Below are positions 53,519 through 62,820 of a DNA stretch of 64,000 bases, piece after piece. The notes beneath the pieces are model-generated. The model saw only the letters and a program-made list of their open reading frames with translations. It was not told the DNA's origin and ran no database searches. Within the stretch, counting starts at the first letter, position 1. Every line of letters begins with the position of its first letter. The translations under genes and the position numbers were made by a program. Source of the stretch: Aquirufa nivalisilvae (lineage in GTDB: Bacteria > Bacteroidota > Bacteroidia > Cytophagales > Spirosomataceae); assembly GCF_004307455.1 (NCBI RefSeq), contig NZ_SEWX01000001.1, positions 186,001-250,000 of the forward strand, written 5' to 3'.

Positions 53519-54706
53519 CTATTGAGACTTTCTCCAATTTTCAATTTGCACATCCGCTTCTGATCTATCCATTTTGCCACTTCTTGTCCATTGATTGAAG
53601 TCTGGTAGCTTAGCTCCTGCTTCTTGTTCAAAAACATTTAGCTTCCAAGGCGAAACAGTATGACTCTGGGCAATTTCAAAAAATTCTGCTTCAGTTAGCC
53701 CCACCATTTCAAGAAAGATTTCTAAGCTTGCCGGTTTTTTGCCTTCAAATTCATCGATCATTTTCTCTCCATCTTCCCTATCTAATCTTCCATGACGAAT
53801 ATCGATGGATGCCAAGGCAGTTGGTCGAGTATATCCACGCTTAATGTATTTAATATAATCTCTAACTCCCTGCATGTGGCATTCAATCTTCTCGTAATTG
53901 TATTGAGGAGGTACATTTTCAACCAAATCTCCTTTCCAACCCAATTCATCCATAATGATTTTGGATTGAGTCTTTACATCCCAAGGTATATATGAACCAA
54001 GGCAAACGCTTTTGTAGTTAAGGGCTCTCAGCTCTTTCAAAGGAGGATAAGTATATGGTTTAAAGTCTCTTTCATCCAAATCACCTCCTAATCTCACAGC
54101 CATATCTAAGGCCGTAATTCCCAAATTCACAAAACGATTAAATCTTTTTTCATCCACTTCTTCAGGCTGATCATAGCTGTAATAGGAAGTATATTCAGCT
54201 GATGGCTCGCCCCAAAATATAAGCGGTACTTTATATTTTATAGCAATGTGCATGGGGTATGAAAAAATCCCAGTATGGCAGTGCCAACAAAAATCTCCTT
54301 TTTCTAAAAAGCTTTGCAACATTAATTTTTGCACTACTTTCCAATTGGGAGTAAATGAAATAAAATCAGCTCCTAGACCTCTTAGTACATTGATGGTGTT
54401 TTCATTTAAGTTTGGTCTTAGAAAACCATGATCAAAACGAACTACCAGTGGCTTGACTTTAAACTCTTTCATTAAATAATATAATGTCCAAACACTATCT
54501 TTCCCACCACTAAATGGAACGATACAATCGTAATCATATTTGCCCCTGTGCATTTCGATAAGTTCAGACAAATCCTTTTTTCTTGATTCCCAATCAATTT
54601 TTCCTTCCTTAAATTCGACTTGTCTGCAAATACTACAAACTCCCATTTCATCAAAAGAAATTGATTCATGAGTTTCTGGGAGTAAACATTTGGTGCACCT
54701 TTTCAT
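53519..54706 (-). CDS. pseA: PseA/WbpG-like N-acetyl sugar amidotransferase (set B)
   Basis: 395 residues. Two CxxC pairs (C4/C7, C24/C27) and the PP-loop SGGKDS (66-71) in DCIVPFSGGKDSVWTLYYL. Other blocks: VVRFDHGFLRPNLNENTINV, DFCWHCHTGIFSYPMHIAIK, WGEPSAEYTSYY. In Campylobacter PseA participates in making the acetamidino form of pseudaminic acid. Here the pseI, pseF, pseB and pseC homologues in the same operon suggest the same kind of product. The C-terminal part carries an ARDIRHGR-like stretch (ASIDIRHGRLDREDG). Confidence 0.88.
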   Translation of the reverse strand: MKRCTKCLLPETHESISFDEMGVCSICRQVEFKEGKIDWESRKKDLSELIEMHRGKYDYDCIVPFSGGKDSVWTLYYLMKEFKVKPLVVRFDHGFLRPNLNENTINVLRGLGADFISFTPNWKVVQKLMLQSFLEKGDFCWHCHTGIFSYPMHIAIKYKVPLIFWGEPSAEYTSYYSYDQPEEVDEKRFNRFVNLGITALDMAVRLGGDLDERDFKPYTYPPLKELRALNYKSVCLGSYIPWDVKTQSKIIMDELGWKGDLVENVPPQYNYEKIECHMQGVRDYIKYIKRGYTRPTALASIDIRHGRLDREDGEKMIDEFEGKKPASLEIFLEMVGLTEAEFFEIAQSHTVSPWKLNVFEQEAGAKLPDFNQWTRSGKMDRSEADVQIENWRKSQ

Positions 54707-54730
54707 TAGAATATTTTTTAAATATGAAAT

Positions 54731-56038
54731 TTAATTTAGTCGTTTAAATCCTGCATGACAAACAGGGCCCTCTAATAATTCATTGATGTTTTTTTGACCC
54801 TTTTCACATTCAGAAATTACACGGTATACTTGATCCAGAGCATTAAAGTAAGAAGTAAAATGTGCTTCTTCATGTGCTACGGAGGCATAAAAATTGGTAC
54901 TTGCTAGAAAACCCATTTTTAGCATTTCCTGCGTGAGATAGGTTTTATATTTTAATGCATTTTCTCCTGCAAATGAGTACGTAGAAAGTGAAGGAATACC
55001 TGAGATTGAAATATTCAGTTGATGACTATCTGCTAACTTTTTCCATCCTCTCTGCATCTTCAAACCATTTTCGGTAATGATTTCCCAAGACTTTATTCGC
55101 CTCATTACTTCCAAGGTTTTCAAGGCAGCCGTTGGGCCAATTCTCTCTGTCCAAAATGTACTACTTATAAACGTTTTTTGAGCTGCTTCCATGACCTCTC
55201 TCTTGCCTACTACAGCTGTTAAGGCATAGCCATTGCCAATTGTTTTGCCAAACATAGCTACATCTGGTTCGACGCCATATTTTTTATATATCCCTCCATA
55301 GGTCTCTCTAAATCCGGAGGTACATTCATCAAAAATTAAAACTATATGATGTTTTGTGGCCAAATCTCGAACTTTTTGAAGAAAATTATCCTCAGGGCCG
55401 AAATTTCTGACAACTTCCATTTTAATCACTCCGATATCTTGATTCTTAATCAAGTTTTCCAACTCTTCTATGTTATTGTAATGAAAAGGGAAAACGGTGT
55501 CTTTCAGATTTTTGGGGACACCCGAAGGATCTAAACCTGGCAAAAGGTGCCCTGATAATCCATCGCCTTGGTTATGGTTAGTAGATAAATACCAATCATG
55601 CCAACCATGGTAACCACAAATTGCGACCTTATCCTTTCCTGAAGCCGCCCTAGCAATTCGAATAGCTATGGCATTTGCCTCGCCTCCACTTCTAGCAAAT
55701 CGAACCATTTGTGCCCAAGGGTTCATTTGAATTAACTCTTCAGCTAACCAAACTTCTTCAGGGCAATTGAGCGTACTCATGTTACCATTTTGGACGGTTT
55801 GAATAACAGCTGCATCTACTTCATCATTGCCATATCCTAAGGTATTAGTACCAATACCCATAATGCACATATCTAGGTACTCTTTACCATCAAGATCCCA
55901 TACTTTACACCCTTTTGCCTTGCTATAATATGAAGGCCAATTGTCAGGTAAGAACATTTCTGGTCTTTTCGACAACAACATGGTTCCTCCAGGAATGAGT
56001 GTTTTAGCTTTTTTATATAATTCTTGACCTTTCCCCAT
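54731..56038 (-). CDS. Class III (glutamate-1-semialdehyde-like) PLP aminotransferase
   Basis: 435 residues. N-terminus KKAKTLIPGGTMLLSKRPE is like GSA aminomutase. PLP lysine lies in MFGKTIGNGYALTAVVG, with VRFARSGGEANAIAIRIARA and GYHGWHDWYLSTN for cofactor contacts, and IFDECTSGFRE for the Asp. It is not hemL by context: it overlaps pseF by 1 nt and precedes pseA. It probably aminates a keto sugar or a nonulosonate intermediate, additional to PseC. This extra aminotransferase with an aldo/keto reductase suggests a modified nonulosonate or second amino sugar. Confidence 0.85.
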   Translation of the reverse strand: MGKGQELYKKAKTLIPGGTMLLSKRPEMFLPDNWPSYYSKAKGCKVWDLDGKEYLDMCIMGIGTNTLGYGNDEVDAAVIQTVQNGNMSTLNCPEEVWLAEELIQMNPWAQMVRFARSGGEANAIAIRIARAASGKDKVAICGYHGWHDWYLSTNHNQGDGLSGHLLPGLDPSGVPKNLKDTVFPFHYNNIEELENLIKNQDIGVIKMEVVRNFGPEDNFLQKVRDLATKHHIVLIFDECTSGFRETYGGIYKKYGVEPDVAMFGKTIGNGYALTAVVGKREVMEAAQKTFISSTFWTERIGPTAALKTLEVMRRIKSWEIITENGLKMQRGWKKLADSHQLNISISGIPSLSTYSFAGENALKYKTYLTQEMLKMGFLASTNFYASVAHEEAHFTSYFNALDQVYRVISECEKGQKNINELLEGPVCHAGFKRLN

Positions 56039-56805
56039 TATTTATCATCTTTTTCTAAGGATTTAATATATCCTTCGTTTCGAACAATTTTTTGATTTTC
56101 AAATACTTTAGGATTCTCAACAATAAAATCGGCATATGTCTTCCAACTTTCATCCAATCCAAGTTTAGAGATCAACAAAGTGATGGTATCCAAATCGGAA
56201 GGCTCATCCACAGTCATTCTAACTTGATTATAATTTGCATTTGCTGGAAAATTCATCGCTTTGAATAAGGTTCCACCATTGAAATCCGTATTTTTTCTGA
56301 TGTATGGTGTAACATGCTCCCGTTCAGATGGCAGTTTCGCCTCAAGCCAAGCTTTTTCTAGAGCGGACCATTTGATTACTTCAATATCCTGTCCATCTGG
56401 AAATTCTTCAACCAAAATATTGGCCCCATAATCAAGGTTATTTTGAACGGTCATTTCTATAACTTGATCAATTAATCGATGGTCAATCAATGGGCAGTCT
56501 GAAGTAACTCGAACAACAAAGTCTGGCTTATCATTTTTGGCGGCTTGATAAAAGCGATCAAGAACATCATCAGTGGACCCTTTAACTGCTTCTATGTTTT
56601 CTAGCATTGCTATTTCCACGATTTTATCTGATTCATTTTCAAACGTGGTGGCAACAACTATTTTTGACGCATTCTCTGACTTTTTCAGTCTTTTCAGATG
56701 AATTGAAAGTAAACTCTCCTCTCCAATTTTCTTTAAAACTTTTTGGGGAAATCTCGTACTTCCAATTCTCGCTTGAGTTAATATAATGACTTTTTCACTT
56801 ACCAT
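56038..56805 (-). CDS. pseF: Nonulosonate/CMP-sugar cytidylyltransferase (SpsF/PseF type)
   Basis: 255 residues. The N-terminal signature ILTQARIGSTRFPQKVLKKI with VRVTSDCPLIDHRLIDQVIE and MTVDEPSDLDTI marks the CTP-transferase (SpsF/NeuA/PseF) family. It activates the nonulosonic acid as a CMP sugar. It sits between an aldo/keto reductase (7-nt overlap) and the class III aminotransferase (1-nt overlap). The gene symbol is assigned by pathway context. Confidence 0.8.
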   Translation of the reverse strand: MVSEKVIILTQARIGSTRFPQKVLKKIGEESLLSIHLKRLKKSENASKIVVATTFENESDKIVEIAMLENIEAVKGSTDDVLDRFYQAAKNDKPDFVVRVTSDCPLIDHRLIDQVIEMTVQNNLDYGANILVEEFPDGQDIEVIKWSALEKAWLEAKLPSEREHVTPYIRKNTDFNGGTLFKAMNFPANANYNQVRMTVDEPSDLDTITLLISKLGLDESWKTYADFIVENPKVFENQKIVRNEGYIKSLEKDDK

Positions 56806-57656
56806 AAGGAAGGATTTAATAAATCAACGTTCAATATTTTGATGGCATCAATATGTTGAATTGTTTCTTCAGAAAGAACCGTTGATGCATTATGAACATT
56901 TTGTTCCATTTGCTCTAAACTATCTACTCCAAACAATACTCCATCGATGTATTTTTTCGATAATACATAGGCTATGGCCATATCATTTACAGAAATATGA
57001 TTCTTTTTTGCAAGGGTAAGAAGTAGTTGAATTGATGGAATTAATGATTTTAGCTTTTCAGGAAACGTGTTTATTTCCTTAAAAAATAGACCTTGAAGAA
57101 AAACTGATCTTGTATGAAGTTCTTTCCCTGCCTCTTTAATTTTCAAAAATAAATCCCCACGTAAACTTTCATTATCTAATAAATTAAAAGGAGCTTGAAT
57201 TAAATCTATTTCTGGATCTTCAATGACTGCTTTCAATTGATCATTAGTATAAATTGAAACACCTAATTTTTTATAAAATTCACCTTTAAATTTTCTATTT
57301 AGAGGCACTATTTGACTTTTACTATTTTGGTAATCTGAGTAAGAATGAAACATCATGGAGTTGACCGAATCAACTTGAAGTTTACCAATACTTGATTTCA
57401 ATGAATCCTCACATGTTCTTCCATTCAAATTAAATTTGGTAATAATTTCAAATTTTTTGGATGGCCACTTTGTGAAATATCTCCCTAGCACTTCTTCGGC
57501 ATTTCCATAATTGGCTGCAGTATCTAATCGACAAATTCCGTTTTGAAAAGCAAAATCCAGTATTTTGAACGCTTCTTCTTCCGCAGTTTGGCCATTTAAG
57601 TTATTAATGCCATAATTTAGACCAAACTGTACCGTTCCCAATATCAATTTTGACAT
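56799..57656 (-). CDS. Aldo/keto reductase
   Basis: 285 residues, (beta/alpha)8 fold. Catalytic tetrad visible: Asp and Tyr in CRLDTAANYGNAEEVLGRYF, Lys in EIITKFNLNG and His in MMFHSYSDY. The NADPH-binding C-terminus is GVLFGVDSLEQMEQNV. Located between pseC and pseF, so it probably reduces a keto intermediate of the nonulosonate or a related sugar; Campylobacter-type Pse pathways do not need such a step, which makes its role here noteworthy. Confidence 0.85.
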   Translation of the reverse strand: MSKLILGTVQFGLNYGINNLNGQTAEEEAFKILDFAFQNGICRLDTAANYGNAEEVLGRYFTKWPSKKFEIITKFNLNGRTCEDSLKSSIGKLQVDSVNSMMFHSYSDYQNSKSQIVPLNRKFKGEFYKKLGVSIYTNDQLKAVIEDPEIDLIQAPFNLLDNESLRGDLFLKIKEAGKELHTRSVFLQGLFFKEINTFPEKLKSLIPSIQLLLTLAKKNHISVNDMAIAYVLSKKYIDGVLFGVDSLEQMEQNVHNASTVLSEETIQHIDAIKILNVDLLNPSLW

Positions 57657-57661
57657 TGCTT

Positions 57662-58852
57662 CTACCTTTTACTCGCCTTTAAACCCTGCAACACCATTTC
57701 TACCACATAGTTAAACTGTTCTTCTGTCAATGATGGAAACATGGGAAGACTAATACAATTTTTATAATAGTTTTCAGCATGTGGAAGGTCTCCTTCTTTC
57801 CATCCCAAGTTTTGATAGTATGGCATCAAATGAGTAGGAAAATAATGAATTTGAGCAAAAATGTTATTTGCTTTTAAATAATTATACAAATGCAATCTTT
57901 CTTCCACTTCAATGACATAAAGATGATAAGCATGACCCATTACAGTCCCCGATTTTCTCTTTATTCCTGAAATATTTTCAAAAGCTTTGGTATATTTTTG
58001 GGCTATTTTTCTTCGAATTTCTAGACCTTTTTCTGCCCTTGATAACTGACCTAATCCCAAAGCCGCTTGAAAATCTGTCAGCCGATAATTATACCCCAAT
58101 TCTTGCATTTCCATATACCAATTTGGATAAGCAGATTCTCCCCCTGCTAATTGAATTGAATTGGTAAACAGTGCTTCATTCTTTACAATACCATGAGTTC
58201 TTAATTGAAGCAATTTTTGATACAATACTTCATCATTGGTCGTTATCATTCCTCCCTCTCCGCAAGCAATATGTTTCACCGGATGAAAAGAGAAAATAGA
58301 CAGTTCTGCCAAATTTCCATTTCCACAATTTTGTTGAATTCCTTTTGAATCAATAAAGTATCCGCCAGGTGAATGACATGCATCTTCAATAATCCAACAA
58401 TTAAACTCATCTGCCAACGCTCTAAAAGCTTCTAAATCGACAGCTCTGCCTGAAAAATCAACTGGAATAATACCTTGGTATGTTCCCTTGGGAGATGCTT
58501 CCAATATCTTCCTGACACTTTCTAAATCCAATAAATACGTTTCTGGATCAATGTCAGCAAACACCACTTCACCATCACAGTAGCGAATGCAATTGGCTGA
58601 TGCAGCGAAGGTAATAGGGGTTGTTATTATTTTCTGGCCCTTTTTCACTCCTAAAGCCATGGCTGATAAATGTAAAGCGGCCGTTCCATTAGACACGGCA
58701 ACAGCATATTTACATCCTAAATAGGAAGCCATGGCCCTTTCAAATTCAATAATTTTGGGGCCTTGGGTTAAATAATCTGATTTTAAAACATCAACTACTA
58801 ATTGAATATCTTCTTCAGTAATATGCTGTTTTCCATAGGGTATTGGTATCAT
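57662..58852 (-). CDS. pseC: UDP-4-keto-6-deoxy-HexNAc aminotransferase
   Basis: 396 residues, DegT/DnrJ/EryC1 family: YLTQGPKIIEFERAMASYLG, AVSNGTAALHLSAMALG, IEDACHSPGGYF, and SFHPVKHIACGEGGMI with the PLP lysine. PseC-like features include the LQLRTHGIVKNEALFTN and NYRLTDFQAALGLGQL blocks. Adds the C4 amine to the PseB product. Overlaps pseB by 4 nt, the classical pair. Confidence 0.9.
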   Translation of the reverse strand: MIPIPYGKQHITEEDIQLVVDVLKSDYLTQGPKIIEFERAMASYLGCKYAVAVSNGTAALHLSAMALGVKKGQKIITTPITFAASANCIRYCDGEVVFADIDPETYLLDLESVRKILEASPKGTYQGIIPVDFSGRAVDLEAFRALADEFNCWIIEDACHSPGGYFIDSKGIQQNCGNGNLAELSIFSFHPVKHIACGEGGMITTNDEVLYQKLLQLRTHGIVKNEALFTNSIQLAGGESAYPNWYMEMQELGYNYRLTDFQAALGLGQLSRAEKGLEIRRKIAQKYTKAFENISGIKRKSGTVMGHAYHLYVIEVEERLHLYNYLKANNIFAQIHYFPTHLMPYYQNLGWKEGDLPHAENYYKNCISLPMFPSLTEEQFNYVVEMVLQGLKASKR

Positions 58853-59859
58853 TCTACTGGTTTAAAGTTAGGATCAACGAATTCTTTAATTTTTAAACGC
58901 ATGGAATCAACTGTTTCCCATTCAGTATTGGTTTCTGAATTATATTTAAATCCTTTTTTCACTTCCCAACCTTTGAAATGATCGAGGTATATATTCTTAT
59001 CAGCATTTGAAGTTAGAATAGCATAATACTTGTCGAATTCGATGGTATTATACGAATCACTTTCAGTAATCATTTCTTCGTGTAATTTTTCTCCCGGTCT
59101 AATTCCAATCTCATCAATTTTTGCATTGGGAGCAATGGCTTTAGCTACCGTTTCAATGGTATAGGAAGGGATTTTGGGTACAAAAATTTCGCCTCCAATG
59201 GCATTTTCAATTGCCCACAAAACCATATCTACACCATCTTCCAGTGATATATTAAATCGGGTCATTTCCTTATGGGTAATTGGCAATATGCCTTCTTTCG
59301 CTCTTTCAAAAAAGAAAGGAATAACTGAACCTCTAGACCCCATTACATTCCCATAACGGACTACTGAAAAACGGATATCATGATGACCTCTAATATTATT
59401 AGCCGCTATAAATAATTTATCAGATACTAATTTGGTGGCTCCATATAAATTAATTGGAGCAGCTGCCTTATCAGTAGAAAGGGCTACAACTACGCGAACA
59501 TTGGTTGATAAAGCGGCATCTATTACATTCTGTGCTCCACCAATATTAGTTTTAATACACTCATCGGGATTATATTCAGCTGCTGGCACTTGCTTTAAGG
59601 CTGCTGCATGAATGATGATGTCTATACCTTCACATGCTCGTTTAAATCTTGCCCCATCTCGTACATCTCCAATAAAATACCTGATTTGAGGATACTTGCT
59701 TCCAGAGAACACTTGAGCCATTTCATATTGTTTCAACTCATCCCTTGAATAGATTACCAATCTTTTAACCTGTGGATATCTTTCGAGAATTACTTTAGTA
59801 AACATTTTTCCGAATGAACCTGTACCCCCAGTAATTAAAATTGACTTATTGTTTAACAT
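58849..59859 (-). CDS. pseB: UDP-GlcNAc 4,6-dehydratase (inverting)
   Basis: 336 residues. SILITGGTGSFGKMFTKVIL, YSRDELKQYEMAQVF, FIGDVRDGARFKRACEG, HAAALKQVPAAEYNPDECIK, catalytic YGATK and SVVRYGNVMGSRGSVIPFFF match PseB/FlaA1. It converts UDP-GlcNAc to UDP-2-acetamido-2,6-dideoxy-L-arabino-hexos-4-ulose, start of pseudaminic acid synthesis. A 100-nt gap upstream, the longest in the operon, may hold an internal promoter; no full -33/-7 match was seen. Confidence 0.93.
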   Translation of the reverse strand: MLNNKSILITGGTGSFGKMFTKVILERYPQVKRLVIYSRDELKQYEMAQVFSGSKYPQIRYFIGDVRDGARFKRACEGIDIIIHAAALKQVPAAEYNPDECIKTNIGGAQNVIDAALSTNVRVVVALSTDKAAAPINLYGATKLVSDKLFIAANNIRGHHDIRFSVVRYGNVMGSRGSVIPFFFERAKEGILPITHKEMTRFNISLEDGVDMVLWAIENAIGGEIFVPKIPSYTIETVAKAIAPNAKIDEIGIRPGEKLHEEMITESDSYNTIEFDKYYAILTSNADKNIYLDHFKGWEVKKGFKYNSETNTEWETVDSMRLKIKEFVDPNFKPVE

Positions 59860-59959
59860 AATTTTTCAAGGATTAATTATAAAAAGTATTTATTTAATAA
59901 TCGTTATTGCATTTATTTAAATGACCCTATATTCGATACAGGTCTACCAATTCAACTAA

Positions 59960-61495
59960 TTAGGCCCTTTTTACTAAAGACACCATATTCAACATTTGAC
60001 CCTTGAAATTTGATGAAGTAAAAAATAAGACTAGAAATGAAATCATCAACATGGCCGAAGCATAAGCACCAACTATCATTAAATTCCATTTAGATTTTTC
60101 CATTGGGAGAAATCCTGACAATAGATAATAAGAAATCAATAAAACCAAAATAGGCAATAGTATTGGCTTAATGTAATTTTCTAGAAATTGAATCAAGGAC
60201 AAATTAAAAAATTTAATGAGTACAAATGCATAGATAGATGCATTAATACTGAATGCCAAAAATTTGAAAAATGCGAATGAATTTAATCCAAATGTAGAAT
60301 AAGTAATAACGATTCCGGACCAATAGACAATTGGTAGTAGGGCGTTGACAACGTACATCATTTTTACCCTTTCCTGTGCCATTAAAAGTAATGATCCAGG
60401 ATATGAGATAAACGCAAATATATTACAAGCGATTAAAAATTTAGCGGGAATAATGGATGCAACATATTGAGTTCCTACCCAGCTTAATATCAAAGAAGGC
60501 GAAATTAAAATAAGGGTAATGATTGGCAAAATAATGATTGGCGCAGTAACCTTGCTAATAGTAAAACAAAGCTCTTTTAATCCTTCTTGATCATTTGTTC
60601 CAATAAAATGGTTAAACCTAACACTAAATGGCCCAAACATAGAACCCAATATTGATCTAAAAAATGACATTATGGTTAGACCAATGGCAAATAATGCTAC
60701 CTCTTTTGCTCCAATCCACTTTCCAATAGCTGTTGGGTCCAATTCATAATACAAGATCCAAGATGCCAATGAAAATAAACTTGTTAATGCCAATCCCTTG
60801 GTTTTATTAAAAATAGCTGGATTAAACTTAATGGAGGAAAAAAGTTGAAAGATATCGTATTTAAATCTTTTTTTAGCAATAATCAATACACTTAAAATGG
60901 CTAGAAAATTAAGAATTTGCGTAAATAGAAAATATCCAACTATGTTGTAATGATCCGCTCTGAAGAAATAAAGTACCGAAATTATTTTGCCTAGATTTGC
61001 CAAAATATTTATTCTTTGAACAATGTAATCTTCCAATCTTACGGCAAAAATCATCTGTGACATTCTTTGCAACATGGTAACTGGAGTAAAAATGGCTAAA
61101 ATAAATAACAACTGAGATGCTATTATTAATTCACTTTCAGTAGCCAGTTTTTTAATCATCAAGTTTGGATTAAAGCTCAAATAAAAGAAGACCAATGACA
61201 TTAATACCAATAAAACGATTAAAATGAAGTTGGTAAAGCCAATGATCCTCATTTCTTCACCCCTATCTCCTTTAGCAAAATATTCCGATGCATACTTTTG
61301 ACCTGCACTGACAAATCCAAGGTCAGCATAAACAAGAAAAGAAGATATGGATATACAGACTGTATAAATTCCGTAAACTGCAGGATTGGAAGTTAAATAG
61401 GGTATTACGATGAACATCGAAATGAAGTTAAGCCCTATTGAAATAAACTGCCAAAGGTAGATTTTAAAGTAGTTTTTGGAAAAATTATCCTTCAA
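59960..61495 (-). CDS. wzx: Wzx-like polysaccharide repeat-unit flippase
   Basis: 511 residues with about 14 hydrophobic helices. The N-terminal part (NYFKIYLWQFISIGLNFISM, YADLGFVSAGQKYASEYFAK) is typical of MATE/MVF-like polysaccharide flippases, with no other exporter near. Moves the undecaprenyl-linked repeat unit across the inner membrane for Wzy to polymerise. Second gene after the regulator/dehydrogenase pair, 56 nt downstream of tviB. Confidence 0.9.
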   Translation of the reverse strand: MKDNFSKNYFKIYLWQFISIGLNFISMFIVIPYLTSNPAVYGIYTVCISISSFLVYADLGFVSAGQKYASEYFAKGDRGEEMRIIGFTNFILIVLLVLMSLVFFYLSFNPNLMIKKLATESELIIASQLLFILAIFTPVTMLQRMSQMIFAVRLEDYIVQRINILANLGKIISVLYFFRADHYNIVGYFLFTQILNFLAILSVLIIAKKRFKYDIFQLFSSIKFNPAIFNKTKGLALTSLFSLASWILYYELDPTAIGKWIGAKEVALFAIGLTIMSFFRSILGSMFGPFSVRFNHFIGTNDQEGLKELCFTISKVTAPIIILPIITLILISPSLILSWVGTQYVASIIPAKFLIACNIFAFISYPGSLLLMAQERVKMMYVVNALLPIVYWSGIVITYSTFGLNSFAFFKFLAFSINASIYAFVLIKFFNLSLIQFLENYIKPILLPILVLLISYYLLSGFLPMEKSKWNLMIVGAYASAMLMISFLVLFFTSSNFKGQMLNMVSLVKRA

Positions 61496-61551
61496 AGCTT
61501 AATTTTTTTATAAAACACAAGTTTGAATTCCCTTGCTTATTGATTTATTCA

Positions 61552-62814
61552 CTATAACCTCGAATCCACTAATCCTCTATTTAAAAAAGATTTAATGTCA
61601 AAAATGACACTTTTGGTATCCGCTTTAAGCATTTGATAGTCTAGATTTAAAAATTCATTGTGGGATACAGCCAAAACTATGGCATTATAACTTCCAAGTT
61701 CCGAGGTAATTCGAAGCCCATACTCCTTTTCTACTTCCTGCGCATCGGCATGCGGATCATATACATCTACTTCCAATCCAAATTGCTTTAGTTCTTTATA
61801 GATGTCAATCACTTTTGAATTTCTAATATCTGGACAATTTTCTTTAAAAGTTATTCCCAAAACCAGCGCCTTCGCCCCTTTGATTACACTTCCTTTTTGT
61901 ATCATCAATTTGACCACTTTGTTGGCCACAAACATCCCCATGTTATCATTCACCCTCCTTCCTGAAAGAATCACTTGAGGATGATATCCTAATGATTCTG
62001 CCTTATGTGCCAAATAATAGGGATCTACACCGATGCAATGTCCTCCAACCAAACCTGGTTTATATTTAAGAAAATTCCATTTCGTTCCTGCTGCCTCTAA
62101 CACATCATGCGTGTCTATTCCCATTCGATCAAATATCAAGGCCAATTCATTGACGAATGAGATATTCACATCCCTTTGGGCATTTTCTATCGCCTTACTG
62201 GCTTCTGCTACCTTTAAACTTGGAGCCTTGTGCGTACCCGCTAAAATGACACTTTTATATAACTGATCCACTACTTCAGCAATCTCTGGAGTTGAGCCAG
62301 AAGTTACTTTCATAATTTTAGTTAGGGTATTGACCTTATCGCCTGGGTTAATTCTCTCTGGAGAATACCCACAATAAAAATCATGGTTAAACTTCAACCC
62401 TGAAATTTTTTCTAAGACAGGAACACAATCTTCCTCTGTGCAGCCTGGATATACGGTGCTTTCATAAATCACTATATCTCCCTTTTTTAAAATGCTTCCC
62501 AACATTTCAGAGGCCAACAATAATGGCTTTAAATCAGGGGCATTGAACTGGTCGATAGGGGTAGGTACCGTGACAATAAAAACATTGTAATGACTTAAAT
62601 CTTCCTTGTTGGATGAAAACTTCAAATTTACTGAAGACTTAATTTCCTCTTCATTAGACTCTAATGTCCTATCTATTCCATTGGCCAATTCTTTTACCCT
62701 TTGGGTGTTGATATCAAAGCCTAATACGGAATAAATTTTTCCAAATTCGACAGCCAATGGCAATCCCACATAACCCAAACCAATAACTGCTATTTTCTTA
62801 TCTGTTAAATGCAT
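61552..62814 (-). CDS. tviB: Nucleotide-sugar 6-dehydrogenase (TviB/WbpA type)
   Basis: 420 residues, three UDPG/GDP-Man dehydrogenase domains: NAD site AVIGLGYVGLPLAVEFGKIY, YESTVYPGCTEEDCVPVLEK, GYSPERINPGDK, NVSFVNELALIF-like region, and catalytic Cys in KPGLVGGHCIGVDPYYLAHK. The TviB subgroup oxidises UDP-GlcNAc to UDP-GlcNAcA. The product could be epimerised by WecB, amidated by the AsnB homologue or amidinated. Six nt after the regulator gene. Confidence 0.9.
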   Translation of the reverse strand: MHLTDKKIAVIGLGYVGLPLAVEFGKIYSVLGFDINTQRVKELANGIDRTLESNEEEIKSSVNLKFSSNKEDLSHYNVFIVTVPTPIDQFNAPDLKPLLLASEMLGSILKKGDIVIYESTVYPGCTEEDCVPVLEKISGLKFNHDFYCGYSPERINPGDKVNTLTKIMKVTSGSTPEIAEVVDQLYKSVILAGTHKAPSLKVAEASKAIENAQRDVNISFVNELALIFDRMGIDTHDVLEAAGTKWNFLKYKPGLVGGHCIGVDPYYLAHKAESLGYHPQVILSGRRVNDNMGMFVANKVVKLMIQKGSVIKGAKALVLGITFKENCPDIRNSKVIDIYKELKQFGLEVDVYDPHADAQEVEKEYGLRITSELGSYNAIVLAVSHNEFLNLDYQMLKADTKSVIFDIKSFLNRGLVDSRL

Positions 62815-62820
62815 TTGAAT

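Noticed and set aside
54731-56038. hemL (glutamate-1-semialdehyde aminomutase)
   Set aside because: The sequence resembles the family, but it overlaps pseF and no heme genes are near, so a sugar aminotransferase role is preferred.
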